Shown piece after piece: positions 35,684 to 45,368 of a DNA stretch of 64,000 nucleotides. The notes below the pieces were generated by a model. It was not told where the DNA came from and ran no database searches. It worked only from the letters and a program-made list of their open reading frames with translations. Both the position numbers and the translations under genes were made by a program. Every line of letters starts with the position of its first letter. The first letter of the stretch is position 1. This DNA is from Pyrinomonadaceae bacterium (GTDB lineage Bacteria > Acidobacteriota > Blastocatellia > Pyrinomonadales > Pyrinomonadaceae): contig JAJQRF010000003.1 of NCBI GenBank assembly GCA_021228405.1, positions 337,581-401,580 of the forward strand, written 5' to 3'.

Positions 35684-36496
35684 ATGAAAGAGAAACTTAT
35701 AAATTTAATACTTGAAAGATTAGATAAAGAAGCGGAAAAGGTCAGTGCGGATTTTGCCGCCGACAAAGGATTGCCGACGCGTTTCACGGCGATCGACGAG
35801 CTTTTGCCCGAAGATATTGCGCGTAAAATTTATGCCGCTTTCCCGAATCCCGACGAAATGCGTCTGATGGACACCTTCCGCGAACGCAAGTTTACTTCCA
35901 AATCTCTCGAAAAATTTGACCCTCTCATTTCCGACATAACTTTTGCATTCCAGGACGAACGCATCATTCAAAAGGTCGCCGAACTAACCGGAATCAAGGA
36001 TGCGAAAGGCGATCCGCATCTTTACGCGGGCGGCATCAGCGCGATGGTGAGAGGACATTATCTCCAGCCGCATCTCGACAATTCGCACGATATGGAACAG
36101 GAAAATTACCGCGTGCTGAATTTGCTTTACTACATCACGCCCGACTGGAACCCCGAAAACGGCGGAAATCTTGAACTCTGGGATGTCGAAGTCACCAAAC
36201 CCGTGGAGATTCCAAGCATTTTCAACCGTCTTGTTTTAATGGCGACGAACGATAAATCGTATCATTCGGTCAATGAAGTAAAAGTTGACGGTATGCGTTG
36301 CTGTATTTCCAATTATTATTTTTCGCCACATTCGCCGAACGGTTACGAAACGACGCACGTTACTTATTTCCAAGCCCGTCCCGAACAGAAAGTCCGCCGT
36401 ATTTTTACGAAGGTTGACAGCGATCTGCGAACGGCTCTGCGAAAAGTGAAAAAGACGGGTTTCAGCAAAAAAGACGTTTACGAAGGCGAAAAGTAG
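35684..36496 (+). CDS. 2-oxoglutarate/Fe(II) oxygenase, prolyl 4-hydroxylase-like
   Basis: 270 aa. Double-stranded beta-helix dioxygenase. The iron triad is visible as His-x-Asp in QPHLDNSHD (near residue 128) and distal His in KSYHSVNEV (near 188), with the 2-oxoglutarate Arg in MRCCISNYYFS (near 204). Similar proteins hydroxylate proline in peptides or small molecules, or modify sugars in polysaccharide synthesis; the target is unknown. The first 35 residues are a charged helical extension. Monocistronic with 180 nt of non-coding DNA upstream. Confidence 0.86.
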   Translation: MKEKLINLILERLDKEAEKVSADFAADKGLPTRFTAIDELLPEDIARKIYAAFPNPDEMRLMDTFRERKFTSKSLEKFDPLISDITFAFQDERIIQKVAELTGIKDAKGDPHLYAGGISAMVRGHYLQPHLDNSHDMEQENYRVLNLLYYITPDWNPENGGNLELWDVEVTKPVEIPSIFNRLVLMATNDKSYHSVNEVKVDGMRCCISNYYFSPHSPNGYETTHVTYFQARPEQKVRRIFTKVDSDLRTALRKVKKTGFSKKDVYEGEK

Positions 36497-36583
36497 ATTT
36501 TTATCAAAAAAAATTAGACTTCGTGCGCTATTAGTTCTATATTATCCGCAAGCATAATTTGGCAAGGAGTTAAGAAACTAATA

Positions 36584-38911
36584 ATGAAACGAGTTCTCTG
36601 CGTTTTCACGATTGTTCTGGGTTTAAATGCGATTTCTATTTTTGCCGCCGGGCAAAAGCAAAAATCTCCCAATAAACTTTGGACGGAAATAAGTGAAAAT
36701 TCCATACGAAACGACGGTCGCGAAAGACTGATCGTTCCCGACTATTACCGTGTCTTTGCGCTCGATAAAGCCGCACTGAAAGACATCTTAAATCGTGCGC
36801 CGTTCGAGTTTACGGACGAAGCGCGAAACGTAAATCTGCTTTTGAGTCTGCCTCTTCCGAACGGCGTTCTGGCGCGTTTCCGCATCGAAGAATCGCCGGT
36901 AATGGAAGAAGGTCTGGCGAAAAAATTCCCCGAAATCAAAACTTATCGCGGTCAAGGCATCGACGATCCGACCGCTTCCGTCAGGTTCGATCTGATGCCG
37001 ACGGGTTTTCACGCGATGATTCTTTCGCCGCGCGGAACGGTTTTGATCGATCCGTATGCGAAAAACGACACGGAAAACTACATCACTTATTTCAAACAGG
37101 ACGCGACCCGAACGGAAGATTTTGCCTGTCATTTCGACGGCGAAAAGGAATTTGAATCGATCTATAAAAGCGATTCGGCTTACACGCTTCCCGATACGTC
37201 GAACGTGATTTCAGGCACGACTTTGCGGACTTACCGTCTGGCTCTAGCCGCGACGGGCGAATACACGGCGGCGGTCGGCGGCGGAACGGTCGCGGGCGCA
37301 CTTGCCGCGCAAGTTTTGATAATGAACCGCGTCAACGGCGTTTACGAACGCGATCTGGCGATCAGAATGGTAATTATCGCCAATAATAATCTGATAATTT
37401 ACACCAACGCCGCAACCGACCCTTACACGAACAACAACGGGACGACGATGCTCGGACAAAACACGACGAATCTTAATGCGGTCATCGGTTCGGCAAATTA
37501 CGACATCGGACACGTTTTTTCGACCGGCGGCGGCGGCGTGGCGACCTTGAACGCGCCTTGCAGTTCAAACAAAGCGCGCGGCGTGACGGGTTTGACAAAT
37601 CCCGTCGGCGACGCTTTTGCGATCGATTATGTCGCACACGAAATGGGTCATCAATTCGGTGCAAATCACACGTTTAACGGAATCGTCGGAAGTTGCGGCG
37701 GCGGAAACCGCAGTTCGGGTTCGGCTTATGAACCGGGCAGCGGCATCACGATTATGGCTTACGCGGGCATTTGCGGAAATCAGGATTTAGCGCGAAACAG
37801 CATCGACACTTTCCACGTCCGCAGTCTGGAAGCGATCACGGCTTTCAGCACGAATGCCGCAACGGGCGGTTCGTGTTCGGTCAATACCGCGACGGGAAAT
37901 ACTCCGCCGACGGTTTCAGCGGTCGGCGGCACGATCTTCAATATCCCGAAACAAACGCCTTTTGCTCTGACCGCCACGGCATCTGACGCAAATAACGATT
38001 CGATCACATACGATTGGCAGGAATACGTCAACGGCGGCGCAACGGGAACGAGCACGATTCCGAATTCGGATGCGGATTCAACGGCGCGACCGATTCTGCG
38101 ACCGTATCTGCCGACAACGAGCGCGACGCGACTTTTCCCGTCATTGCAATATATTTTGAACAATGCCAACGTTCCGCCCGCAACTTTCGATTGCGGACGC
38201 ACGACCGCTTGTTTGACGGGCGAACTGCTTCCGTCGATCGGGCGCACGATGGCTTTTCAGGTCGTGGCGCGTGACAATCGCGCAAGCGGCGGCGGAATCA
38301 ACTCCGCAACCGTCAACGTCGTGATTGACCCGAACAGCGGACCGTTCAGCATCACTTCGCAAAACGCGCTTGCACCGTCTTTGGTCTGGATCGGCGGCTC
38401 GAATCAATTGGTCACGTGGAACGTCGCCAACACGACCGCTTCGCCGATCAACGCGGCAAACGTAAAAATCTCGCTTTCGACCGACGGCGGGCAAACTTTC
38501 CCGACCGTTTTGCTGGCTTCGACACCGAACGACGGCTCGGAATTCGTCACCGTACCGAACATCAGCGCGAGTCAGGCACGTTTGAAGATAGAAGCGACGA
38601 ACAATATTTTCTTCGATATTTCCGACATCAATTTTTCGATCTCGGTCGTTACGGCGGCAAATGCTTCGATCAGCGGAAAAGTGGTTTCAGCCGACGGGCG
38701 CGGCATCAATCGGGCGCAGGTTTTCCTGACAAATTCGGCGGGCGAAACGCGAACGGCGACGACGAATCAATTCGGTTTTTACCGTTTCAGCGAATTGCTC
38801 TCGGGCGAAACATATATTTTGAGCGCGAAAAGCAAATCGTATCGATTCGGAACTTCCACCATCTTCCTGAACGAAAGCCTGGAAAATTACGAGATCACGG
38901 CTCTGCCGTAA
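36584..38911 (+). CDS. Secreted reprolysin-like (M12B-type) metalloprotease
   Basis: 775 aa. Signal peptide residues 1-22 (ending IFAAG). A propeptide-like region runs to about 205 (ends near DTSNVISGTTLRTYRLALAATGEYT). The metzincin catalytic domain has zinc motif HEMGHQFGANHTF near residue 356, followed by Cys-rich GSCGGGN and a Met-turn in TIMAYAGICG. Then come Ig-like modules (about 440-700) and a C-terminal carboxypeptidase-regulatory-like domain (about 705-775, ASISGKVVSADGRGINRAQV). Expected to digest extracellular proteins, complementing the S46 peptidase. It ends against the convergent GH92 gene with a shared terminator. Confidence 0.92.
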   Translation: MKRVLCVFTIVLGLNAISIFAAGQKQKSPNKLWTEISENSIRNDGRERLIVPDYYRVFALDKAALKDILNRAPFEFTDEARNVNLLLSLPLPNGVLARFRIEESPVMEEGLAKKFPEIKTYRGQGIDDPTASVRFDLMPTGFHAMILSPRGTVLIDPYAKNDTENYITYFKQDATRTEDFACHFDGEKEFESIYKSDSAYTLPDTSNVISGTTLRTYRLALAATGEYTAAVGGGTVAGALAAQVLIMNRVNGVYERDLAIRMVIIANNNLIIYTNAATDPYTNNNGTTMLGQNTTNLNAVIGSANYDIGHVFSTGGGGVATLNAPCSSNKARGVTGLTNPVGDAFAIDYVAHEMGHQFGANHTFNGIVGSCGGGNRSSGSAYEPGSGITIMAYAGICGNQDLARNSIDTFHVRSLEAITAFSTNAATGGSCSVNTATGNTPPTVSAVGGTIFNIPKQTPFALTATASDANNDSITYDWQEYVNGGATGTSTIPNSDADSTARPILRPYLPTTSATRLFPSLQYILNNANVPPATFDCGRTTACLTGELLPSIGRTMAFQVVARDNRASGGGINSATVNVVIDPNSGPFSITSQNALAPSLVWIGGSNQLVTWNVANTTASPINAANVKISLSTDGGQTFPTVLLASTPNDGSEFVTVPNISASQARLKIEATNNIFFDISDINFSISVVTAANASISGKVVSADGRGINRAQVFLTNSAGETRTATTNQFGFYRFSELLSGETYILSAKSKSYRFGTSTIFLNESLENYEITALP

Positions 38912-38925
38912 AGCGGAAAGCAGAT

Positions 38926-38970
38926 AAAAAAGAAAAGACTTTGCAACGAACTGCAAAGTCTTTTCTTTTT
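38926..38970. terminator. Bidirectional terminator
   Basis: AAAAAGAAAAGACTTTGCA and its complement TGCAAAGTCTTTTCTTTTT flank a 7-nt loop. A-runs on one side and T-runs on the other suit both convergent genes. Confidence 0.85.
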
Positions 38971-38984
38971 ATTTGAACAATCTT

Positions 38985-41900
38985 TTAATCGATAAAAATT
39001 TCGTCTACAAAAATAAACGCATCGAAACCCGCACCGGGATGCCACGCAGGAATTTTGCCTAAATTTATAGCTTTCACGCGCACGTAGCGCGCTTTGGCCG
39101 GTGCGATGTTTTGAAAATAATCCTTTATCTGCGGTTTCATATCTTCGGGCGCAACGTCCGTTTTGATCCCGGCAATTTTCGTAAAATTTTCGCCGTCGTT
39201 TGACGTTTCAAACTCGATGCGCGTCGGCATCCAAATCCACGGTCGCGCATCCTGCAAAAACCCGCCGCCGACGCGTTTGATCTCGGTTTCGCGTTTCAGA
39301 TCGATCACGGCAACAAAATCCTGATCTTGATAGCCCTGCCATTCGCCCGAAGCGAAATTGAGCGTTCCGCGAATGCCGTCGATCAAACCTTCATCGCCGC
39401 CGCCCGTGTATTGCCGATTGTATTTTGACAAAATCTTTACCGTCCAATCGTGCGGAAGCCTGGTAAATTTCGCTTCGACAGGAAAACTTTTCGCCCCTTT
39501 TTTATTGACGGCAACGGCTTTGACCGTCGCCGTTTTATCGACTGTAAAAGGTCTTTTGTATTCTGTTTTCGGTTCGCCGCCGTCAATCGAATAAAGAATT
39601 TTCGCAGTCATTAAATTTACAGCCAAAGGATCGGTCGAATTCAAACGTAAAGAAACCGTCGTCGAATCCGTAAAAACTCTGTCCTTTGCTTCGATCGTCG
39701 GAATCGCGACAAATCCCGTTTCGCTGATCGCAGTTTTTGAAAACTCGCGCGGCTTCCAAGCCAATTCAGCATCGGTCATATTAAATGCCAAAACGCCGCC
39801 TTTTATAATGTCCGAATGCTCGAAAAACGTCTTTGAATGTTCTTTCCCGTTGAGTTCGACCGATTCGACGTAAATATTTTTGTTTGAAACATTCGGAGCT
39901 TTGATCGTAAAAGTTTTACCGTTTTCGAGATTGATCTTCGCTTCCCTGAAAAGCGGCGTGCCGATGTCGTAACGCGGAATCGAAGGTGCGACCTGATAAA
40001 AACCGAGCGCACTCATAATATACCAAGCCGACATCTGCCCGCAGTCTTCGTTTCCGATCAAACCGTCAGGCTGATTTTTGTAAAATTCATTCAGAATTCT
40101 GTGAACCAATTCCTGCGTGCGCCAGGGCTGTTCGACATAATTAAATAAATAAGCGATGTGGTGCGAAGGCTCGTTGCCGTGTGCGTATTGCCCGATAAGT
40201 CCTGTAATATCAGGCTGTTCGCGTCCCGTTAATTCATCTTCGGTCGTGAAAAGCTGATCTAATTTTTTCGCAAAATTTCCTTTTCCGCCTTGCAGTTCGA
40301 TCAAACCCGAAACGTCGTGCGGAACGAAAAACGAATAAACCCAACTGTTTCCTTCCGTAAAATGAAACGTCACCTCGTTCGGTTGAAAAGGCGAAACAAA
40401 ACCGCCGTTTTTGCGCGGACGCATAAATCCCGTCTGAACATCGAAAAGATTTTTGTAATATTGAGCGCGTTTGAAATATTTCAGAGAATCAGTTCTTAAC
40501 AGCTGTAGATATTTTTCGTCGGAATACCAGCCAAATTTCCCTAACCTTTTTTCATTTATTTCTTTATTAGTTAATATCTGCGCCATCTGTGCGATGCAGA
40601 AATCGTTGTAAGCGTATTCAAGCGTTTTAGAAACGCCTTCGTTTTCGTCTTCCATCGAAATGTAGCCGCGTTTTTTGTAAGCCGAAAGTCCGAAATGATC
40701 GAGTTCCGCCGAATGTTTTGCGGCTATATAAGCCTTTTCATAATCGAAACCTTCGATGCCTTTCGCCATCGCGTCGGCAATTACGGAAACGGCGTGATAA
40801 CCGATCATCGTGTCGGTTTCGTTTCCCGCGAGTTCCCAAACGGGCAATCTGCCGCCTTGTTCGTATTGGCGAATAAAAGTATTGATAAAATCCGCCGTTC
40901 GCTTTTCATCAATAACCGTGTAAAGCGGATGCGCCGCGCGAAATGTGTCCCAAAGCGAGAAAACTGTGTAGTTTTCGGATTTCTGCGTGTCAGTAGCCCG
41001 ACCGTTAGGAAGGGCTTTGTTCTTTGAGTCGTTTGAGCCCTTGCTTACGCGCGGGCTACTGACACGATTTTCGTTGAGATTGTGGATTTTTCTGTCCAAT
41101 CCGAGATAGTTTCCGTCAACGTCCGAGAAAATATTCGGCTGAATATTCAAATGATAAAGCGCGGTGTAAAAATTTGTCATTTGCTCATCGGTTCCGCCAG
41201 AAACTTCGATCTTTGAAAGTTCTTTATTCCATTTCGCTTTGGCATCATTGCGAATTTTATCAAAATTCCAACCGGGAATTTCCGCCGCTAAATTCTTTCT
41301 CGCGCCTTCGATGCTGACTGGCGAAATGGCGACTTTCAAGAGAATTTTTTCGTTATCAGAAGTTTGAAAGCGAAACGATGCTTTTATGTCGTTTCCTTCG
41401 TAAACAAGCTGTTTTTGTTTATTTTGTTGCCAATCTGTCGTTTGAAGATTTTCGCCCGTTTTAACAACTGAAGATTCAAAAGGTTTGGAAAATTCGGCGA
41501 CGAAATAAACGATTTGATCTTTCGCCCAGCTCGATGAACGACGATGACCTTCGATACGATTTGTGCCGGCAATTTTCATTTCCGAACCCAAAACCTTATC
41601 GCGCCATTTTAAGTCAAGAAATATATTTGCCGTTTTGCCTTTGGGAAAAGTGTAACTATGAAATCCGACCCTTTCGCTCGCCGTCAGTTCCGCCGTGATG
41701 CCGTTGTCTAATTTCACCGCATAATAACCGGCTTCCGCTTTTTCGTTGGTATGCGAAAAGGTCGATTTATAATCGTAGAAGTCCACGCTTTCACCGACAT
41801 TCGGCGCGAAAAGTATGTCGCAGTAATCGGGAATTCCCGTTCCGCTCAAATGCGTGTGCGAAAAGCCGTAAATTATTGAATCGGAATAATGATAGCCCGA

Positions 41901-42128
41901 ACTTCCGTCCCAGTTGTCGAGGCGCGTGTCGGGCGAAAGCTGAACCATTCCGAACGGAACCGTCGCGCCGGGAAACGTGTGCCCGTGTCCGCCCGTGCCG
42001 ATGAAAGGATTGACGTATTTCGTGAAATCCTTGGTCTGCGCGGAAAGATTAAAGTAAAAAGTAAAAAGTAAAAAGGCAAAAATAAAACCCTTCTTAAATT
42101 GTTTGATGGCACATTTATCTCGTTTCAT
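38985..42128 (-). CDS. GH92 alpha-1,2-mannosidase with discoidin-like domain
   Basis: 1047 aa. Signal peptide residues about 12-30. GH92 starts at TKYVNPFIGTGGHGHTFPGATVPFGMVQLSPDTR. Other family blocks are GYHYSDSIIYGFSHTHLSGTG, AGNETDTMIGYHAV, FTEGNSWVYSFFVPHD and GNEDCGQMSAWYIMSALGFY. GH92 enzymes are calcium-dependent exo-mannosidases that trim N-glycans or yeast mannan. After about residue 770 a chitobiase/FN3-like stretch and an F5/8-type (discoidin) domain (about 890-1045) follow, likely for binding. Codons 355-381 are an in-frame palindromic insertion (see repeat). The start codon overlaps the end of the GH35 gene by 14 nt, so the two are co-transcribed. Confidence 0.93.
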   Translation of the reverse strand: MKRDKCAIKQFKKGFIFAFLLFTFYFNLSAQTKDFTKYVNPFIGTGGHGHTFPGATVPFGMVQLSPDTRLDNWDGSSGYHYSDSIIYGFSHTHLSGTGIPDYCDILFAPNVGESVDFYDYKSTFSHTNEKAEAGYYAVKLDNGITAELTASERVGFHSYTFPKGKTANIFLDLKWRDKVLGSEMKIAGTNRIEGHRRSSSWAKDQIVYFVAEFSKPFESSVVKTGENLQTTDWQQNKQKQLVYEGNDIKASFRFQTSDNEKILLKVAISPVSIEGARKNLAAEIPGWNFDKIRNDAKAKWNKELSKIEVSGGTDEQMTNFYTALYHLNIQPNIFSDVDGNYLGLDRKIHNLNENRVSSPRVSKGSNDSKNKALPNGRATDTQKSENYTVFSLWDTFRAAHPLYTVIDEKRTADFINTFIRQYEQGGRLPVWELAGNETDTMIGYHAVSVIADAMAKGIEGFDYEKAYIAAKHSAELDHFGLSAYKKRGYISMEDENEGVSKTLEYAYNDFCIAQMAQILTNKEINEKRLGKFGWYSDEKYLQLLRTDSLKYFKRAQYYKNLFDVQTGFMRPRKNGGFVSPFQPNEVTFHFTEGNSWVYSFFVPHDVSGLIELQGGKGNFAKKLDQLFTTEDELTGREQPDITGLIGQYAHGNEPSHHIAYLFNYVEQPWRTQELVHRILNEFYKNQPDGLIGNEDCGQMSAWYIMSALGFYQVAPSIPRYDIGTPLFREAKINLENGKTFTIKAPNVSNKNIYVESVELNGKEHSKTFFEHSDIIKGGVLAFNMTDAELAWKPREFSKTAISETGFVAIPTIEAKDRVFTDSTTVSLRLNSTDPLAVNLMTAKILYSIDGGEPKTEYKRPFTVDKTATVKAVAVNKKGAKSFPVEAKFTRLPHDWTVKILSKYNRQYTGGGDEGLIDGIRGTLNFASGEWQGYQDQDFVAVIDLKRETEIKRVGGGFLQDARPWIWMPTRIEFETSNDGENFTKIAGIKTDVAPEDMKPQIKDYFQNIAPAKARYVRVKAINLGKIPAWHPGAGFDAFIFVDEIFID
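40986..41066. repeat. In-frame palindromic element inside the GH92 gene
   Basis: 81 bp, exactly 27 codons, in phase with codons 355-381. Perfect 15-bp ends CGTGTCAGTAGCCCG and CGGGCTACTGACACG, with a second inner pairing AGGGCT/AGCCCT. It encodes a polar, structureless segment (begins RVSSPRVSKG). The word AGTAGCCCGCGCGTAAGC is related to the palindrome at 33383-33474. Confidence 0.88.
42051..42080. repeat. Short word repeat within the GH92 signal peptide
   Basis: AAAGTAAAAAGTAAAAAGT continues for three to four copies of AGTAAAA. Read on the minus strand it encodes part of the hydrophobic core of the signal peptide (LLFTFYFNL). Confidence 0.6.
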
Positions 42129-43929
42129 ACAAAATCTCTTTTCCGCTTTTGATCGTGCGGTTTCCTTTGTTTTCCAAATCCAGAACGACGATCGAATTTT
42201 TGCCCTTTTTGAGCCAGCCGACCGGAACGTAAAGCGATTGTTGCGGTCCGATTTGCCAGAAACGTCCGAGGTGATGACCGTTTACCCAAACGTGACCTTT
42301 GCCCCAGTTTCGCATATCCAGAAACGTGTCGCCTGTTTCATTGAGCGAGAATTCCCCACGAAAAAAGACGGGATTTTCGACCGACTTTTTCGAGAATTTT
42401 ATCTTCGACAGATCATCGAAAGGCAGTGAAAAGATTTCCCAATTCTTTAACTCTTTGCCGTCGAACGAAACTTTTTCGGTAATGCCTTTGCGGTCGTAAA
42501 TAAAGTCTTTGCCGAAGTTTATGCGTCCCATATTTTCGACCAGCACATCCAGAACGTCGTCTTTTTTCGCGTTGAGATCGATCGATTGCTCGCGCAAACG
42601 GCGGTCGAGTTTGCCGACGAAATTTCGATTGACGAAAACGTGTGAATAATCGCGTTGTTCTTTGAATTCGACTTTGCCGTTCACGTCTGAATCCAGTTTC
42701 CGGCGATACAAAACGAAACCGTGATTTTGACCGAAAGATTCCATCGGCAGAGGATTTTTTGAGCGAACTGCTTTCGGCAATTTTATGCCGTCGAAAAGAT
42801 TTGCGGATTCATTCAATTCAAACGCAGGTATTTCGATAAATTTCGTATCGTCAGTGACTTCAGGCAATTTTTCATTCTTCAAATACCGCTTCATCACTCC
42901 ACGAATCGCGTTATATTTCGGCGTTGTTCGTCCGCCTGCGTCCAAAGCCGAATCGTAATCGTAATCGGAAATGTCAGGCTCATAAGGCGAACGCCGCGAA
43001 TAATTTGCGCCCGCCATATAACCGAAAGACCAGCCGCCGTGAAACATATAAAGATTGAACGAAATATCGTTTTGAAGATAAGATTCGACACCGCGCGCGA
43101 CAATTTCCGCTTCGACTTTGTGGTGTTTTTCGCCCCAATGATCGAACCAGCCGATCCAATATTCGCCGACCATCCGCGGAACTTTACTGCGAAAATCTCT
43201 GAAATTTTTGAATTGTTCGCTGATATTATCGTCTGCGCCGAAATTTATGACCGATGCAACGTCGGGCAATGTTCCGCCTTTCAAAAGCTTTTCCGAAGGT
43301 CCGTCGGAAGTAAAAAGCGGAACGCTGAAACCTGCTTTTTGAAGGCTTTCCCTGATCGCCTCCATATATTCGTGGTCGTCGCCGAAAGAACCGTATTCGT
43401 TTTCGACCTGAACCATAATGATATTTCCGCCTTTGTGAATTTCGAGCGGCGCAAGACGTTTGCCGACCTCGCGCATATATCGTTCGTTTGCGGCGAGAAA
43501 CCTTTTGTCCTTCGTGCGAACCTGCATATCTTTTTCGCGCAAAAGCCACGGCGGAATTCCGCCGAAATCCCATTCGGTGCAGATATACGGACCGGGACGC
43601 ACGATCATTAAAAGCCCTTCTTCTTTAGCAATTTTCGCGTATTCGACAATATCTGAATTTCCCGAAAAATCGAATTTTCCCTGCCGTTTTTCGTGCAGAT
43701 TCCAGAAAACATAAGTCGTGATCGTATTGAGTCCTAACGCTTTCGCCTTTTTGAAACGATCGCGCCAATGTTCGCGCGGAACTCTTGGATAGTGCATTTC
43801 ACCCGAACGAATCAAAAAAGGTTTCCCATCGAGCATAAAATTTTCGCCCTGAATCGAAAACGTGCGGTGTTGCGCAAGGGAAAAGCCCGCCGCCAGGAGC
43901 AAAATTGCCAAGATGATAACAGTCTTCAT
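42115..43929 (-). CDS. GH35 beta-galactosidase
   Basis: 604 aa with a signal peptide (residues 1-19, AGFSLAQ). GH35 barrel begins at FMLDGKPFLIRSGEMHYPRVPREHW. The proton donor is in QVENEYGSFG (near residue 174), and the nucleophile in GEYWIGWFDHWG (near 252). C-terminal jelly-roll beta domains end with MRNWGKGHVWVNGHHLGRFW. Removes terminal beta-galactose, for instance from glycoprotein glycans. Middle gene of a run of four exported glycosidases, directly ahead of GH92. Confidence 0.94.
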   Translation of the reverse strand: MKTVIILAILLLAAGFSLAQHRTFSIQGENFMLDGKPFLIRSGEMHYPRVPREHWRDRFKKAKALGLNTITTYVFWNLHEKRQGKFDFSGNSDIVEYAKIAKEEGLLMIVRPGPYICTEWDFGGIPPWLLREKDMQVRTKDKRFLAANERYMREVGKRLAPLEIHKGGNIIMVQVENEYGSFGDDHEYMEAIRESLQKAGFSVPLFTSDGPSEKLLKGGTLPDVASVINFGADDNISEQFKNFRDFRSKVPRMVGEYWIGWFDHWGEKHHKVEAEIVARGVESYLQNDISFNLYMFHGGWSFGYMAGANYSRRSPYEPDISDYDYDSALDAGGRTTPKYNAIRGVMKRYLKNEKLPEVTDDTKFIEIPAFELNESANLFDGIKLPKAVRSKNPLPMESFGQNHGFVLYRRKLDSDVNGKVEFKEQRDYSHVFVNRNFVGKLDRRLREQSIDLNAKKDDVLDVLVENMGRINFGKDFIYDRKGITEKVSFDGKELKNWEIFSLPFDDLSKIKFSKKSVENPVFFRGEFSLNETGDTFLDMRNWGKGHVWVNGHHLGRFWQIGPQQSLYVPVGWLKKGKNSIVVLDLENKGNRTIKSGKEILYETR

Positions 43930-44017
43930 ATTTACTCAGCTTTTTTGAAAACGACCCGCTGTAAGGAATCGATAGAATATTTCGTAATTCCTGCCGTTTC
44001 GCCGATTTTTTTCAAAT

Positions 44018-45355
44018 TCATTTCAAATTGTCGCGTTTTTCCATCCATTTTCCGCGTGTGAAATCGGGAAATTTGATCGGCATCGAACCTTTCGCGACCG
44101 ATTCGGCAGACATCGGAAACGGAGCCGACCAAGCCGCGCCGTCGTAAACGTCGAGGTCGGGAACCAAACCTTCGTTAAAGCCCTGCACGATGCGCCAAGC
44201 CATTACGAAATCCATTCCGCCGTGTCCCGCGTTTTCAGCTTTTTCACCCAATTTTTTCCAGAGCCAATGTTCGTATTTGTCCTTTACTTTGCTCAAATCC
44301 GTCCAACGATGACTGCGTTCGCCCGTGTCGATGTAGAGTCTGCCCGGAAAATCGGTGAAAGTTCCTTTTGTGCCTTGAATATGGTTGTGGCGCGTGTATG
44401 GTCGCGGCGTGGAAACGTCGTGTTGAAGCATTATCGAAACGCCTTTTGCCGTTTTTATCATCGATGTGTTCATATCGCCGCAAATATATTTTTCACGCCA
44501 TTTCGGGCTTTCTTTCGGGACGGTCTTTGTGCGGTAAGCGTCCAGAGATTTCGACGGCGACGACATCGAAACGAGATAATCGAACCGATCTCCGCGATTG
44601 ATGTCGAGGTAATTCGCCACAGGTCCGAGTCCGTGCGTCGGGTAAAGATTTCCGTTCACTTTCGTGTGCCAGCCTCGCCGCCACAAACCTTCGCTTCTGC
44701 CTTCGTTGACGATCCAGCGCAGATCGTGAATATAGGCGGCTTCGGCGTGCGTCAATTCGCCGAAAACACCGTCCCGCACCATATTTAAAACAAGCAATTC
44801 GTTATAACTGAAACAACAATTTTCGAGCATTATGCAATGCTTGCGCGTTCTTTCGGAAGTATCGACGATCTTCCACAAATCCTTCATCGTCGTTGCCATC
44901 GGAACTTCCACGCCAACGTGTTTTCCGGCTTCCATCGCGGCAAGTGCCTGCGGCGCGTGCCATTCCCAGGGTGTGGCGATGTAAACGAAATCAATGTCGT
45001 CACGGGTGACGAGCTTTTGAAAAGCGTAATCGCCATCTGTGTAAAGTTCGGGCGATTTGCGACCTTTTTTCTCGATGACCGCTTTGCATTCTTCGGCATT
45101 TTTCCTGACGTTGTCGCAAAGCGCGACGATTTCGAGATTGTCGATACCGAGAAAATCATTGACCATCGATTTTCCGCGTTCGCCGCAACCGATGATGCCG
45201 AAACGCACTTTTTCCCTGCGCTCGAACGGAACACCGATCATCGTTTTTGAAACCGCTTTCGGTTCGTTCGCCAAAACTTCCGCACTTGTCAAAGATGCCG
45301 TAATGCCTGCCAAAGCACCCGTTTTCAACAAATCGCGTCTTGATATTTTGCTCAT
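44018..45355 (-). CDS. Tat-exported Gfo/Idh/MocA protein, GH109 (alpha-N-acetylgalactosaminidase) type
   Basis: 445 aa. Twin-arginine signal MSKISRRDLLKTGALAG. NAD-binding Rossmann motif FGIIGCGERGKSM near residue 53, then EVPMATTMKD in place of the usual E-K-P. The GH109 hallmark NLYPTHGLGPVANYLDINRGDR and the GHGGMDF motif are both present, and these separate GH109 from ordinary dehydrogenases. Characterised GH109 enzymes remove terminal alpha-GalNAc with bound NAD as a catalytic cofactor, which explains Tat export of a folded, cofactor-loaded enzyme. Lies between GH20 and GH35 in one strand run. Confidence 0.88.
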   Translation of the reverse strand: MSKISRRDLLKTGALAGITASLTSAEVLANEPKAVSKTMIGVPFERREKVRFGIIGCGERGKSMVNDFLGIDNLEIVALCDNVRKNAEECKAVIEKKGRKSPELYTDGDYAFQKLVTRDDIDFVYIATPWEWHAPQALAAMEAGKHVGVEVPMATTMKDLWKIVDTSERTRKHCIMLENCCFSYNELLVLNMVRDGVFGELTHAEAAYIHDLRWIVNEGRSEGLWRRGWHTKVNGNLYPTHGLGPVANYLDINRGDRFDYLVSMSSPSKSLDAYRTKTVPKESPKWREKYICGDMNTSMIKTAKGVSIMLQHDVSTPRPYTRHNHIQGTKGTFTDFPGRLYIDTGERSHRWTDLSKVKDKYEHWLWKKLGEKAENAGHGGMDFVMAWRIVQGFNEGLVPDLDVYDGAAWSAPFPMSAESVAKGSMPIKFPDFTRGKWMEKRDNLK

Positions 45356-45368
45356 ATTTTTCTGGTTT

